A DNA stretch of 64,000 nucleotides, taken from assembly GCF_001595985.1 (NCBI RefSeq), contig NZ_LOJJ01000003.1, positions 558,001 to 622,000 on the forward strand, written 5' to 3'. The position numbers and the translations under genes were made by a program. Below the pieces are notes generated by a model. It was not told where the DNA came from. It saw only the letters and a list, made by a program, of their open reading frames with translations, and ran no database searches. Below are positions 55,590 through 64,000 of the stretch, piece by piece. The stretch comes from Polynucleobacter sinensis. GTDB taxonomy: Bacteria > Pseudomonadota > Gammaproteobacteria > Burkholderiales > Burkholderiaceae. The stretch's first letter is position 1. Every line of letters starts with the position of its first letter.

Positions 55590-56719
55590 GGCGAAAAGTA
55601 GCGTTGCAAATCGTTAAACAAGGCCAGCAAGGACAGGGAGATTAATAGCAAAAAACCCACTTTTTGGAGCTTTTCCTGCATTAAAACCGAAATTCGCTTA
55701 CCAGCAACCAACTCCCATGCATCATACAGGAGCTGACCCCCATCTAGCATTGGTAACGGGAGTAAATTTAAGAGGCCAATACTAATACTCATCAAAGCTA
55801 AAAAGGCTAAAAATGGCTGCCAGCCAACCTGGGCAGACTTCCCCGCCATATCCGCAATACTTAAGGGTCCACCCAGCTGTTTTAGGGTTGTTTTTCCCGT
55901 AAATAAACCCAACATCAGGCGCATTGAGACTCTGGTAATGAGATATACCCGCTGGCTTGCATAGGCAATAGCATCGCCGGGGCCCAATTTGAGCTCTTTC
56001 CACTCTAGGGGCTGACCGACTTGTGGGAGCAAGCCCAGAGCTTGAAATGGATCTGATTCCGGGGCAATTTGAGGTAAATCGTCCTGCCTAAAGGATTGAA
56101 TATGGCGCCCTCCAGAGGCATCCTCTATCTCTAGAGCAAAACCCCTCTCCCCGGTAACCGCATCCAAAAGGAGCCAGCGCAAGGCATTCCAACTTGGGAC
56201 GGGATCAAACTCATCAAAAATTGGAGCGCCATTAGGCTCTGATGGCAATGATTGCCAACCAATCACCCGATCACCCGCAGCCACCCCCAATTTTGCGGCA
56301 ATCGATTGCTCTGGCGGGGCCTGCAGTCGAGCAGGCAACTGAGGTACACCCGAGATATAAATTACCGAAAATAAAATAACAGCCAGCAGGAAATTTGCGA
56401 ATGGGCCAGCAGCTACGATTAAAGATCGCTGCCAAAGCGGCTTTGTATCGAAAGATTGAGGGCGATCCTCTGCTCGAATAATTTGCTGACTGTCACGGCC
56501 GTCCAATAATTTGACATAGCCACCAAGAGGAATTGAAGCTATCACCCATTCGGTGCCATTGCTAGCTCGAAAAGTAAACAGTGGTTTTCCGAAACCCAAG
56601 GCAAACCGAAGAACCTTTACGCCGCATAAGCGTGCTGCCAAAAAATGGCCATACTCGTGAAAGCTCACCAGCAAACCTAACGTAACCAAAAACGCAGCAA
56701 GTGTCATCAAAGCCTGCAT
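55586..56719 (-). CDS. rseP: Site-2 intramembrane protease RseP
   Basis: A 377-aa inner-membrane zinc metalloprotease which in relatives cleaves anti-sigma factors or remnant signal peptides. H-E-Y-G-H near residue 21 in the first helix is the HExxH zinc site, and N-L-L-P-L-P-M-L-D-G-G near residue 320 supplies the third ligand. A PDZ region lies in between (about 115-230). It is shorter than E. coli RseP (450 aa), so it may have one PDZ rather than two. The ATG at 56719 is preferred over the TTG one codon before. It lies between dxr and bamA. Confidence 0.93.
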   Translation of the reverse strand: MQALMTLAAFLVTLGLLVSFHEYGHFLAARLCGVKVLRFALGFGKPLFTFRASNGTEWVIASIPLGGYVKLLDGRDSQQIIRAEDRPQSFDTKPLWQRSLIVAAGPFANFLLAVILFSVIYISGVPQLPARLQAPPEQSIAAKLGVAAGDRVIGWQSLPSEPNGAPIFDEFDPVPSWNALRWLLLDAVTGERGFALEIEDASGGRHIQSFRQDDLPQIAPESDPFQALGLLPQVGQPLEWKELKLGPGDAIAYASQRVYLITRVSMRLMLGLFTGKTTLKQLGGPLSIADMAGKSAQVGWQPFLAFLALMSISIGLLNLLPLPMLDGGQLLYDAWELVAGKRISVLMQEKLQKVGFLLLISLSLLALFNDLQRYFSP

Positions 56720-56736
56720 CAAATATTACCCATCAA

Positions 56737-57924
56737 TTACTTCAAGCCTTCAATGACATGACGCGCCACTTGACGCGCTTGAGCATCCACAGACAGAATA
56801 AGCTCAATAGAATCCGCGGCAACTGACGGCAATGCACTCAAAGTGCGCTCAACCACTTCAGAAATTCGTAAATACGGCAAGCCCTCATCCAAAAATGCAC
56901 CGACTGCAATTTCATTGGCGGCATTCAATATAGTAGGTGAAGTGCCCCCTGCCCTCGCTGCAGCAAAAGCCAAACCAAGACAGGGAAATTGAGTCAAATT
57001 TGGCTCAGAAAAACTTAAGTTAGCAAGTTGAGCAAGGCCAAGCGGTGCTACGCCGGCATGAATACGTTCAGGCCACGCTAAGCCATAGGCAATCGGCGTG
57101 CGCATGTCAGGTTGACCCATCTGGGCCAGCACTGAACCATCACGGTATCGCACCATAGAGTGCACTACGCTTTGCGGGTGAATCAAGATCTTAATTTTCT
57201 CGAGCGCAAGACCAAAAAGCCAGAAGGCCTCGATCACTTCGAGACCTTTATTCATCATCGTCGCTGAATCAACGGAGATTTTCCTTCCCATGACCCAATT
57301 GGGATGAGCACATGCCTGCTCAGGGGTAATCGATGCCAAATCCCCAATGGACACATCTCTAAATGGTCCGCCAGATGCGGTTAACCAAAGCTCTTCAACT
57401 CCAAAGTGATCTGAGGGTGACTTCGTAAAGCGCTCAGGCAGACATTGAAAAATGGCATTGTGCTCACTATCAATCGGAAGCAACTCCCCGCCACCCTGCT
57501 TCATGGCCTGCATAAATAAATCGCCTGACATTACTAGAGCTTCTTTATTGGCAAGTAATACACGCTTACCAGCATGAGCTGCAGCCAAGGTTGGCACCAG
57601 GCCTGCAGCACCCACAATCGCCGCCATGACGGTATCGCAACCTGATTCGGTCACGGCAGTTACCAAAGCATCAGACCCGTAGAGCACGTGAGTGGAAATA
57701 TTTTTGTCGCGTAAAAGTTGACTTAGTTCAGCCGCCCCTTCAGCACTAGCCACTACTGCAATGGCAGGCTTAAATTCAATACATTGCTCGGCCAATCTGT
57801 CAATCTGCTTGGCCGCAGTCAGTGCCGTAACCTTAAAGCGATCAGGATGCACGCGAATCACATCTAAAGTATTCACGCCGATAGATCCCGTAGACCCAAG
57901 AATAGCAACCTGCCTTAGAGACAT
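56737..57924 (-). CDS. dxr: 1-deoxy-D-xylulose 5-phosphate reductoisomerase
   Basis: A 395-aa NADPH-dependent enzyme that makes 2-C-methyl-D-erythritol 4-phosphate, the committed step of the MEP isoprenoid pathway. The N-terminal Rossmann motif is G-S-T-G-S-I-G-V-N-T-L. Metal-binding D-S-E-H-N-A-I-F-Q is near 150, and the S-V-D-S-A-T-M-M-N-K-G-L-E segment marks the catalytic loop. The start overlaps the cdsA stop (TAATG). With uppS it supplies undecaprenyl carriers from the same operon. Confidence 0.97.
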   Translation of the reverse strand: MSLRQVAILGSTGSIGVNTLDVIRVHPDRFKVTALTAAKQIDRLAEQCIEFKPAIAVVASAEGAAELSQLLRDKNISTHVLYGSDALVTAVTESGCDTVMAAIVGAAGLVPTLAAAHAGKRVLLANKEALVMSGDLFMQAMKQGGGELLPIDSEHNAIFQCLPERFTKSPSDHFGVEELWLTASGGPFRDVSIGDLASITPEQACAHPNWVMGRKISVDSATMMNKGLEVIEAFWLFGLALEKIKILIHPQSVVHSMVRYRDGSVLAQMGQPDMRTPIAYGLAWPERIHAGVAPLGLAQLANLSFSEPNLTQFPCLGLAFAAARAGGTSPTILNAANEIAVGAFLDEGLPYLRISEVVERTLSALPSVAADSIELILSVDAQARQVARHVIEGLK

Positions 57925-58751
57925 TAGATCAATCCAGCAAGAAGAGCGGCAATTGGCATCGTTGGCAACAAAGCATCTACACGATCAAGCACACCGCCAT
58001 GACCTGGCAGTAAATGGCTACTATCTTTTACCCCAGCCAAGCGCTTTAGTTGGGATTCAAATAAATCTCCAAAGACACTAAACGCAGTCAAGGTCGTTAC
58101 CATTAAGAACATTGGGACCCACCCAAAGCGAATCGCCCACGCACCAAACAAGGTGTCACCCAAAGGCAAATAGACGACACATAAAAAAGCATATAGATAG
58201 CACAGCAATAAACCACCTACCGCACCCTCGATAGATTTCCCCGGGCTAATTTGCACAGCCAGTTTATGTTTTCCAAGTGCCTTACCAACAAAATACGCGC
58301 CAATATCTGCAACCCAAACCAATGCCATGCTGCTCAATAAGAACACTAAGCCAAGTTCGCGCAGAAAGACCAGCGCAAACCAAGTTGCAGGCAGAATAAT
58401 CAAACCAAGAATGCTGTAGAAAGGCCTGAGTTTTTGCAAAGATAAATTCATACCCTTTGCGAGAATAAAAGGAGCAACCAAGAACCAAAATAAAACCGAC
58501 ATCATGAGCAAAGAAAATTGCCATGAGATCGCCTGCATGCCCAATAAAAACAAAATAATGGCAAGACAAAATGCGGCATAAAGCCACGCAGCCACCCTTG
58601 CATCCGGCGCAATAATACGACTCCACTCCCAGGCAGCAGCAATCAGCGCTATCAAGAAAAATGCGCCCAAATAAAATGCTGGCAGCAAAAAGAGGATGGG
58701 GAGCAATACCGCCAAGAGAATGGAGGCGGTAATAATTCGGGTTTTTAGCAT
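57924..58751 (-). CDS. cdsA: Phosphatidate cytidylyltransferase
   Basis: A 275-aa inner-membrane enzyme that makes CDP-diacylglycerol, the precursor of all phospholipids. About seven or eight hydrophobic helices fill the protein. The CDP-alcohol synthase signature with S-x-x-K-R-x-x-x-K-D-x-x-x-x-x-P-G-H-G-G-x-x-D-R-x-D is visible near the C-terminus as Q-L-K-R-L-A-G-V-K-D, S-S-H-L-L-P-G-H-G-G and V-L-D-R-V-D. It lies between uppS and dxr in the usual order. Confidence 0.96.
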   Translation of the reverse strand: MLKTRIITASILLAVLLPILFLLPAFYLGAFFLIALIAAAWEWSRIIAPDARVAAWLYAAFCLAIILFLLGMQAISWQFSLLMMSVLFWFLVAPFILAKGMNLSLQKLRPFYSILGLIILPATWFALVFLRELGLVFLLSSMALVWVADIGAYFVGKALGKHKLAVQISPGKSIEGAVGGLLLCYLYAFLCVVYLPLGDTLFGAWAIRFGWVPMFLMVTTLTAFSVFGDLFESQLKRLAGVKDSSHLLPGHGGVLDRVDALLPTMPIAALLAGLI

Positions 58752-58772
58752 AAGAAAGTTTGGTTTGAGCGC

Positions 58773-59546
58773 TTAAACAGCATCACTCATTGGCTCGGAC
58801 GCCAGTTGCGCACTGGTGCGACCAAAACGACGCTCGCGCTGACTAAACCAATCAAACGCCTTATGAAGCTCAGCCGCATCAAAATCAGGCCAAAGCGTGT
58901 CAGTGAAGTACAACTCGGTATAGGCCAACTGCCACAATAAAAAATTACTTACGCGCTGCTCACCACCAGTGCGAATAAAAAGATCGGGCTCTGGAGCGTA
59001 AGCCATAGAAAAATAAGGTTGGAGCAACTCCTCGGTAACCTCTTCAGACTTTAAGCCTGGATTGGCAGCCAGGCATTTACGCATGGCCTCCAAAATATCC
59101 CAGCGCCCTCCATAGTTTGCAGCAATGGTAAAAGTAAGACCTTTGCAAGTAGCAGTTTTTTCTTCAGAAAATTTCACCATCTCTTGAATGGCAGAATCAA
59201 AGCGACTCAAATCACCAATCAGACGCAAAGAAATATCGTTATCGGCCAAACGCGATACCTCGCTCTTCAATGACTTCAGAAACAGCTTCATCAAAAACCC
59301 CACTTCTTCTGGTGGGCGACGCCAATTTTCAGAGCTAAAAGCAAATACCGTTAAATACTCAACGCCGAGACGGCGACACTCCTGAACAATCTTACGAACC
59401 GCGCCCAAACCCTCTGAATGCCCAGCCACCCGAGGCATAAAACGCTTACTAGCCCAACGACCATTGCCATCCATAATGATGGCAACATGTCGAGGAATAG
59501 CACTCACCTGCGGAACTACCAAGGTTGAGCTAGTGTGCTGAGTCAT
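58773..59546 (-). CDS. uppS: Undecaprenyl pyrophosphate synthase
   Basis: A 257-aa cis-prenyltransferase that makes the C55 lipid carrier for peptidoglycan and O-antigen. The catalytic Asp is in I-I-M-D-G-N-G-R-W-A near residue 26, followed by S-E-N-W-R-R-P and the C-terminal R-T-G-G-E-Q-R-V-S-N-F-L-L-W-Q region. Length is typical. It follows frr by about 46 bases and precedes cdsA. Confidence 0.97.
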   Translation of the reverse strand: MTQHTSSTLVVPQVSAIPRHVAIIMDGNGRWASKRFMPRVAGHSEGLGAVRKIVQECRRLGVEYLTVFAFSSENWRRPPEEVGFLMKLFLKSLKSEVSRLADNDISLRLIGDLSRFDSAIQEMVKFSEEKTATCKGLTFTIAANYGGRWDILEAMRKCLAANPGLKSEEVTEELLQPYFSMAYAPEPDLFIRTGGEQRVSNFLLWQLAYTELYFTDTLWPDFDAAELHKAFDWFSQRERRFGRTSAQLASEPMSDAV

Positions 59547-59592
59547 TATTGAATGAGTAATCAGGGTAAGTGAATGAAAATGAATCGGACGA

Positions 59593-60153
59593 TTAAACCG
59601 TCATGATCTCTTTTTCTTTTTCCGCAACGATCTTGTCAACCTCAACTACTGCGCGATCAGTCATTTTCTGAATCTCATCAGTGGCACGACGCTCTTCATC
59701 CTCAGAAATTTCTTTATCTTTAGTCAGTCGCTTTAAGTGCTCATTTGCATCGCGACGTAAATTGCGGACGGCAATCTTGGTATCTTCGCCCTCATTCTTA
59801 ACTACTTTAGTTAAGTCGCGACGACGCTCTTCAGTGAGCGCAGGCATTGGTACGCGAATAACGGTACCTTGCGATGCGGGATTCAAACCTAAATCAGAAT
59901 CACGAATCGCTTTTTCAACAACTGCAACCATGGTCTTTTCAAATGGCTGCACATTAATTGTTCTTGCATCTGCCAAACCCAAGTTAGCCACTTGACTCAA
60001 AGGAGTGGGATTGCCGTAATAATCAACTTGAATATGCTCCAAAATCCCAGGGTTAGCGCGACCGGAACGAATCTTCGCCAAGTTCGCCTTCAAAGCCTCA
60101 AGAGACTTCTGCATCTTTTGGTCGGTAGTGGTTTTAATTTCTGCTGCGGACAT
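59593..60153 (-). CDS. frr: Ribosome recycling factor
   Basis: A 186-aa factor that splits the post-termination ribosome with EF-G. The three-helix bundle with G-R-A-N-P-G-I-L, the [11 protein letters not shown] turn, and the C-terminal [12 protein letters not shown] end are typical. The ATG at 60153 is preferred to a TTG one codon earlier. It follows pyrH by 11 bases. Confidence 0.97.
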   Translation of the reverse strand: MSAAEIKTTTDQKMQKSLEALKANLAKIRSGRANPGILEHIQVDYYGNPTPLSQVANLGLADARTINVQPFEKTMVAVVEKAIRDSDLGLNPASQGTVIRVPMPALTEERRRDLTKVVKNEGEDTKIAVRNLRRDANEHLKRLTKDKEISEDEERRATDEIQKMTDRAVVEVDKIVAEKEKEIMTV

Positions 60154-60164
60154 CAAGCCTCCTA

Positions 60165-60875
60165 TTAAACGTGTACTAAGGTACCTTCAGACTCCCCCTG
60201 AACCACACGCATTAATGCGCCTGGCTTGAGAATTGAAAACACTTTGATTGGTAATTTACGATCGCGACACAATGCAAATGCAGTTGCATCCATGACCTGC
60301 AAGTTTTTGATGATTGCCTCATCAAAAGTAATCGTTTTATATAAAGTTGCCGAAGGATCTTTCACTGGGTCAGCGCTGTAGATGCCGTCAACCTTGGTAG
60401 CCTTGAGCACAATCTCAGCACCCATTTCCGCTCCGCGCAATGCGGCGGCAGTATCAGTAGTGAAGAAGGGGTTACCAGTTCCAGCTGCAAAAATCACTAC
60501 CTTGCCTTCACTCAAGGCGCGAATCGCGCGAGGTCGAATATAAGGCTCAACTACTTGATCCATTCTTAAAGCAGACTGCACTCGTGCTTCAACACCTTTC
60601 TGGCGTAAAGCATCTTGCAGGGCCAAAGAATTCATCATTGTTGCCAGCATACCCATGTAGTCCGCAGTAGCGCGATCCATGCCTGCTGCTCCACCTGCGA
60701 CCCCACGGAAAATATTTCCGCCACCAATCACGATCGCCAGCTCAACACCGTTATTCACGACATCAGCAATTTCCTTGACCATGGAATCAATGGTGACTGG
60801 ATTAATGCCAAAAGCATCATCGCCCATCAAGGCTTCACCAGAGAGTTTTAAGAGAACACGTTTGTAGGCTGGCAT
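60165..60875 (-). CDS. pyrH: Uridylate kinase
   Basis: A 236-aa amino-acid-kinase-fold enzyme that phosphorylates UMP to UDP. The N-terminal [11 protein letters not shown], the G-G-G-N-I-F-R-G loop, and the [15 protein letters not shown] segment are the family motifs. It is hexameric and GTP-activated in relatives. The gene begins a new transcription unit after the tsf terminator, followed by frr. Confidence 0.97.
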   Translation of the reverse strand: MPAYKRVLLKLSGEALMGDDAFGINPVTIDSMVKEIADVVNNGVELAIVIGGGNIFRGVAGGAAGMDRATADYMGMLATMMNSLALQDALRQKGVEARVQSALRMDQVVEPYIRPRAIRALSEGKVVIFAAGTGNPFFTTDTAAALRGAEMGAEIVLKATKVDGIYSADPVKDPSATLYKTITFDEAIIKNLQVMDATAFALCRDRKLPIKVFSILKPGALMRVVQGESEGTLVHV

Positions 60876-60982
60876 CGTTTTATTTTCCGTAATTTGCCAA
60901 GCAACTTTCTCGCTTAGCTTATTGATCTCAAAGTACTTTTAATTTCTAACCCAAATTATAAAGGGCTTAGCTCAGATCAAAC

Positions 60983-61018
60983 AAAAGGGCATAGAAACCG
61001 AGGTTTCTATGCCCTTTT
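60983..61018 (-). terminator. Intrinsic terminator after tsf
   Basis: AAAAGGGCATAGAAACC (60983-60999) and its exact reverse complement (61002-61018) flank two bases, a 17-base perfect inverted repeat ending in TTTT on each strand. It lies 45 bases downstream of the tsf stop and should end the rpsB-tsf transcript before pyrH. Confidence 0.85.
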
Positions 61019-61063
61019 GAGTATTACAGCCTAACTGGGCAAACCCAGCGCTTTAGAGGCTAA

Positions 61064-61945
61064 TTAGGCGGCACCTTTAGCGGCAGCGACTTGGGCGGCT
61101 ACTTCAGCCGCAAAGTCGTCCTGACGCTTCTCAATACCCTCGCCTACAACGTACATGGTGAAACCTTTGATTGTTGTATTTGCGGCCTTAAGCATTTGTT
61201 CAACAGTTTGCTTATCGTTTTTAACGAAAGTTTGGTTCAACAAAGAAACCTCTTTGAGGTACTTTTGAATAGAACCTTCAACCATCTTCTCAACGATTTC
61301 TGGTGGTTTACCAGACTCAGCAGCCTTTTGAACGGCAACACTGCGCTCAACGGCGATCGCTTCAGCAGGAACGTCTGCCATAGACAAAGCCACAGGCTTC
61401 ATTGCAGCGATATGCATCGCTACATCCTTAGCAGCTGTTTCGTCACCTTCGAACTCAACCATGACGCCGATACGAGTACCGTGGAGGTAAGAAACTAACT
61501 TATTGCTACCAGCAAAACGCTTGAAGCGACGCGGCATGATGTTCTCGCCGATCTTACCGATCAACGCGCTACGAACCTCATCTACTGTTTGGCCGTTAAG
61601 TGGCAATGCGAGCAATGCAGCTACATCAGCTGGATTCTTTTCTGCAACCAACTTCGCACATTCATTAGTAAATGCCAAGAAGTCATCATTCTTAGAAACG
61701 AAATCGGTTTCGCAGTTCACTTCCAACAAAGCACCAGTAGTGCCATTGATAGATGAAGCAACAATTCCTTCAGCCGTTACGCGTGAAGCAGCTTTACCAG
61801 CCTTGCTACCAAGTTTTACACGCAGAATCTCTTCCGCACGAGCCATATCACCATCAGCCTCGGTCAAAGCTTTTTTGCACTCCATCATCGGAGCATCAGT
61901 TTTGGCGCGTAAATCGCCAACCATTGCAGCGGTAATAGCGGCCAT
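61064..61945 (-). CDS. tsf: Elongation factor Ts
   Basis: A 293-aa guanine-nucleotide exchange factor for EF-Tu. The N-terminal UBA-like domain has [19 protein letters not shown], then the core [20 protein letters not shown] with the conserved T-D-F-V. Its ATG shares a base with the rpsB stop (TAATG). It ends in a strong terminator hairpin. Confidence 0.97.
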   Translation of the reverse strand: MAAITAAMVGDLRAKTDAPMMECKKALTEADGDMARAEEILRVKLGSKAGKAASRVTAEGIVASSINGTTGALLEVNCETDFVSKNDDFLAFTNECAKLVAEKNPADVAALLALPLNGQTVDEVRSALIGKIGENIMPRRFKRFAGSNKLVSYLHGTRIGVMVEFEGDETAAKDVAMHIAAMKPVALSMADVPAEAIAVERSVAVQKAAESGKPPEIVEKMVEGSIQKYLKEVSLLNQTFVKNDKQTVEQMLKAANTTIKGFTMYVVGEGIEKRQDDFAAEVAAQVAAAKGAA

Positions 61946-62694
61946 TATTCAGCTTTCCCTTCTTCTACAAACTCTTCTTCGCCTTCTTTAACAGCGGTCA
62001 AGATTTCTTGAACAGAATTTGCCTTGCCTTCGAGGATAGCGTCAGCAATGCCACGTGCATAAAGGGTAACAGCCTTGCTAGAGTCATCATTACCAGGAAT
62101 GATGTAATCAACACCTTCTGGTGAGTGGTTGGTATCAACGACAGCGATCACAGGAATACCAAGCTTATTAGCTTCAGTAATAGCAATCTTGTGATAGCCA
62201 ACGTCCACTACGAAAATCGCATCAGGAACACCATTTAAATCTTGAATGCCGCCAAGCGCTTTTTGCAACTTGTCGAGATCACGATCATTAGTTAAGGCCT
62301 CTTTCTTAGAAAGCTTTTCCCAATCGCCAGCTTCTTTAGCAACTGCCATGTCCTTCAAACGTTTGAGGGAACCTTTAACAGTTTTAAAGTTGGTAAGCGT
62401 ACCGCCCAACCAACGGCTGTCGATGTAAGGCATGCCGGCACGAGCAGCTTCTTCAGCGATGATCTCGCGTGATTGACGCTTTGTACCAACAAACAAGATG
62501 GTTCCACGATTAGCAGCAACTTGTTTTGCAAATTTCAGGGCATCCTGAAACATTGGCAATGTTTTTTCCAAGTTGATGATGTGAATTTTGTTGCGATGAC
62601 CGAAAATGTAAGGGGCCATCTTTGGGGACCAGAAGCGTGTTTGGTGACCAAAATGGCAACCGGCTTCCAGCATTTGACGCATAGTTACTGACAT
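61945..62694 (-). CDS. rpsB: 30S ribosomal protein S2
   Basis: A 249-aa ribosomal protein. The N-terminus [19 protein letters not shown] is the classical S2 start. Its ATG at 62694 has TTAGGAGA upstream; the longer frame to 62784 is non-homologous leader. The S2 signature R-W-L-G-G-T-L-T-N and the C-terminal acidic tail [10 protein letters not shown] are present. The 267 bases to the divergent map gene hold the promoters. S2 often represses its own leader mRNA, but no structure could be confirmed here. Confidence 0.97.
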   Translation of the reverse strand: MSVTMRQMLEAGCHFGHQTRFWSPKMAPYIFGHRNKIHIINLEKTLPMFQDALKFAKQVAANRGTILFVGTKRQSREIIAEEAARAGMPYIDSRWLGGTLTNFKTVKGSLKRLKDMAVAKEAGDWEKLSKKEALTNDRDLDKLQKALGGIQDLNGVPDAIFVVDVGYHKIAITEANKLGIPVIAVVDTNHSPEGVDYIIPGNDDSSKAVTLYARGIADAILEGKANSVQEILTAVKEGEEEFVEEGKAE

Positions 62695-62961
62695 AACTTC
62701 TCCTAAGGGTTGGTTCTGAGATTGAGTCCTAGCTGCGCTAAAAAGCGCCACCCTGGAAGGCTCAACCCGCGATTTCAAGTCCAAAATAGACCTGAGACCA
62801 AAATTATAGCTTAAATATCAATGGTCTAGACACTTGACCTTCGATAGCCAAACAAGTCATTCACCTAAAAACACGTAAACAAGGCTCAAATCTACTGTCA
62901 TTGCCTATTTTTTGAGCATGCAGCTCCTGCTAAAAACCTCCAAGTCGTTGATAATCCAAGC

Positions 62962-63786
62962 ATGAATAGTGTATTTACCGCCGAAAAAGACATCCAAGGG
63001 ATGCGCGAAGCTGGCCGCTTAGCCAGCGAAGTTTTGGATCATGTTGCCCCCCACGTTAAAGCGGGTGTTAGCACTGGAGAGTTAGATCGCATTTGCCATG
63101 AATACATGCGCGATGTCCAAAAGACGATTCCAGCGCCCTTGAACTATCAACCACCTGGCTACCCACCCTTTCCCGCCTCCATCTGCACTTCAGTCAATGA
63201 TGTGATTTGCCACGGCATTCCTGGCGAGAAGATTTTGAAAACTGGTGACGTGGTCAATCTCGACATCACTGTAATTACGCCAGATGGCTACTATGGTGAC
63301 ACCAGTCGTATGTTTACGATTGGCGAAGTTTCAGTGCTTGCCAAACGGCTTACTCAAATCACTTTTGAATGCATGTGGCTTGGCATCGCACAAGTTAAAC
63401 CTGGTGCCACGCTTGGCGATATTGGTTACGCAATCCAAATCCATGCTGAAAAAGCAGGTTACTCCATTGTGCGTGAATATTGCGGACATGGCATTGGTAA
63501 AGCATTCCACCAAGATCCGCAAATTCTTCACTATGGTCGACCAGGCACTGGTGAAAAATTAGTCAAAGGAATGACTTTCACGATTGAGCCAATGATCAAT
63601 GCAGGTCGTCGCGAGATTCGCACCATGCCTGATCAGTGGACAGTAAAGACAAAAGATCGCAGCCTTTCTGCACAGTGGGAGCATACGCTCTTAGTGACGG
63701 AAACTGGCGTGGAAGTACTGACCTGGTCAGAGGGGACCAATCCACCACCCGATTGCGTCAAAGGCCTCTCGTTTAGACCGAGCTAA
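62962..63786 (+). CDS. map: Methionine aminopeptidase, type I
   Basis: A 274-aa metalloprotease that removes initiator methionine. The five metal ligands are those of type I enzymes: D in V-N-L-D-I-T-V and in G-D-T-S-R-M-F, H in C-G-H-G-I-G, and E in F-T-I-E-P-M and in Q-W-E-H-T. The pita-bread fold and length are standard. It is divergent from rpsB and followed four bases later by glnD, a widespread arrangement. Confidence 0.96.
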   Translation: MNSVFTAEKDIQGMREAGRLASEVLDHVAPHVKAGVSTGELDRICHEYMRDVQKTIPAPLNYQPPGYPPFPASICTSVNDVICHGIPGEKILKTGDVVNLDITVITPDGYYGDTSRMFTIGEVSVLAKRLTQITFECMWLGIAQVKPGATLGDIGYAIQIHAEKAGYSIVREYCGHGIGKAFHQDPQILHYGRPGTGEKLVKGMTFTIEPMINAGRREIRTMPDQWTVKTKDRSLSAQWEHTLLVTETGVEVLTWSEGTNPPPDCVKGLSFRPS

Positions 63787-63790
63787 AGCA

Positions 63791-64000
63791 ATGACAATCG
63801 CTCACGCCAGCATTAAGCCGATCGCGGACCCCGCCAGCTTAAGAGCAGCGCGTGAATTAGCCTATGCGGATTTTCGTGAGCATCAGGTTGTTGGCAGACT
63901 CACAAAACAACTCAGCAAACTCAGCGATGAGTTGCTAGCCAATCTTTGGAATTCTTGCGATCTAAAATCTGATGCCGCCCTCATTGCAGTTGGTGGCTAC
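63791..64000 (+). CDS. glnD: [Protein-PII] uridylyltransferase (partial, N-terminus only)
   Basis: The first 70 codons of a frame starting ATG at 63791 and running off the window. The translated end A-A-L-I-A-V-G-G-Y is the beginning of the nucleotidyltransferase V-G-G-Y-G-R motif of GlnD. The position directly after map supports the call. The full enzyme uridylylates PII proteins in response to glutamine and so controls nitrogen assimilation. Only the N-terminal end is visible, so domain content cannot be checked. Confidence 0.85.
   Translation, partial: MTIAHASIKPIADPASLRAARELAYADFREHQVVGRLTKQLSKLSDELLANLWNSCDLKSDAALIAVGGY

Noticed and set aside
62695..62784. N-terminal extension of rpsB to 62784
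   Set aside because: S2 begins M-S-V-T-M-R-Q in relatives and the ATG at 62694 has a strong ribosome site; the extension is leader RNA.

Overview
Organism. Gene content and order point to a betaproteobacterium of the Burkholderiaceae, most like Polynucleobacter or a close freshwater relative. The clues are moderate GC, the block map / rpsB-tsf-pyrH-frr-uppS-cdsA-dxr-rseP-bamA-ompH-lpxD-fabZ-lpxA-lpxB-rnhB, the ratA-rnfH-guaB-guaA operon beside smpB, and the divergent ppsA/ppsR pair. The genus is inferred from remembered synteny and was not tested by a search.

Layout. 1-5.8 kb (minus strand): the end of a formate-dehydrogenase-type accessory cluster (ferredoxin, DUF3306, DUF3305, apbC), then a Pit phosphate transporter with its PhoU-like DUF47 partner and a small copper chaperone divergent from the copper ATPase copA (5.9-8.1 kb). 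9.0-14.5 kb (plus): an envelope-glycan cluster (GT39, flippase-like protein, GT9, PAP2 phosphatase) followed by rlmJ. 14.5-21.1 kb (minus): SOUL protein, LD-carboxypeptidase, tadA, queD, queE, two tandem paralogous lipoproteins and a radical SAM protein. 21.19-35.64 kb: an integrated genomic island. 35.6-39.6 kb: guaA, guaB, rnfH, ratA. 39.6-44.3 kb: smpB and a four-gene ATP-grasp / alpha-E / transglutaminase / Anbu-peptidase cluster. 44.3-47.7 kb: ppsA and ppsR. 47.7-62.7 kb (minus): RNA methyltransferase and the long envelope-biogenesis and translation operons. The window ends with map and the first 70 codons of glnD.

The island. It sits exactly at the 3' end of guaA. The guaA stop region (about 35633-35648) is imperfectly repeated about 14.4 kb away at 21188-21205, where the complement still reads T-I-E-W-E-stop, so the element replaced the last guaA codons without breaking the protein. 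A tyrosine integrase lies next to guaA, and short repeats (GTGTAACT and TGCAACGATG) near both ends are candidate integrase arm sites. The cargo is one operon: a small ribbon-helix-helix protein, a 1089-aa SNF2-type helicase, a DUF4391 protein, a beta-class type III Mod methyltransferase and a type III Res helicase-nuclease. It looks like an expanded type III restriction-modification defence system with its own small regulator. The island also carries a compact second tyrosine recombinase, three small genes at the far end, an orphan 238-aa gene and a structured 0.8-kb non-coding stretch.

How the genes fit together. Outside the island the window is mostly housekeeping: guanine nucleotide synthesis (guaBA), gluconeogenesis control (ppsA with ppsR), outer-membrane assembly and lipid A synthesis, isoprenoid and phospholipid precursors, translation factors and tRNA modification. 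The two accessory systems most worth following are the five-gene restriction-modification-like operon and the Anbu peptidase cluster.
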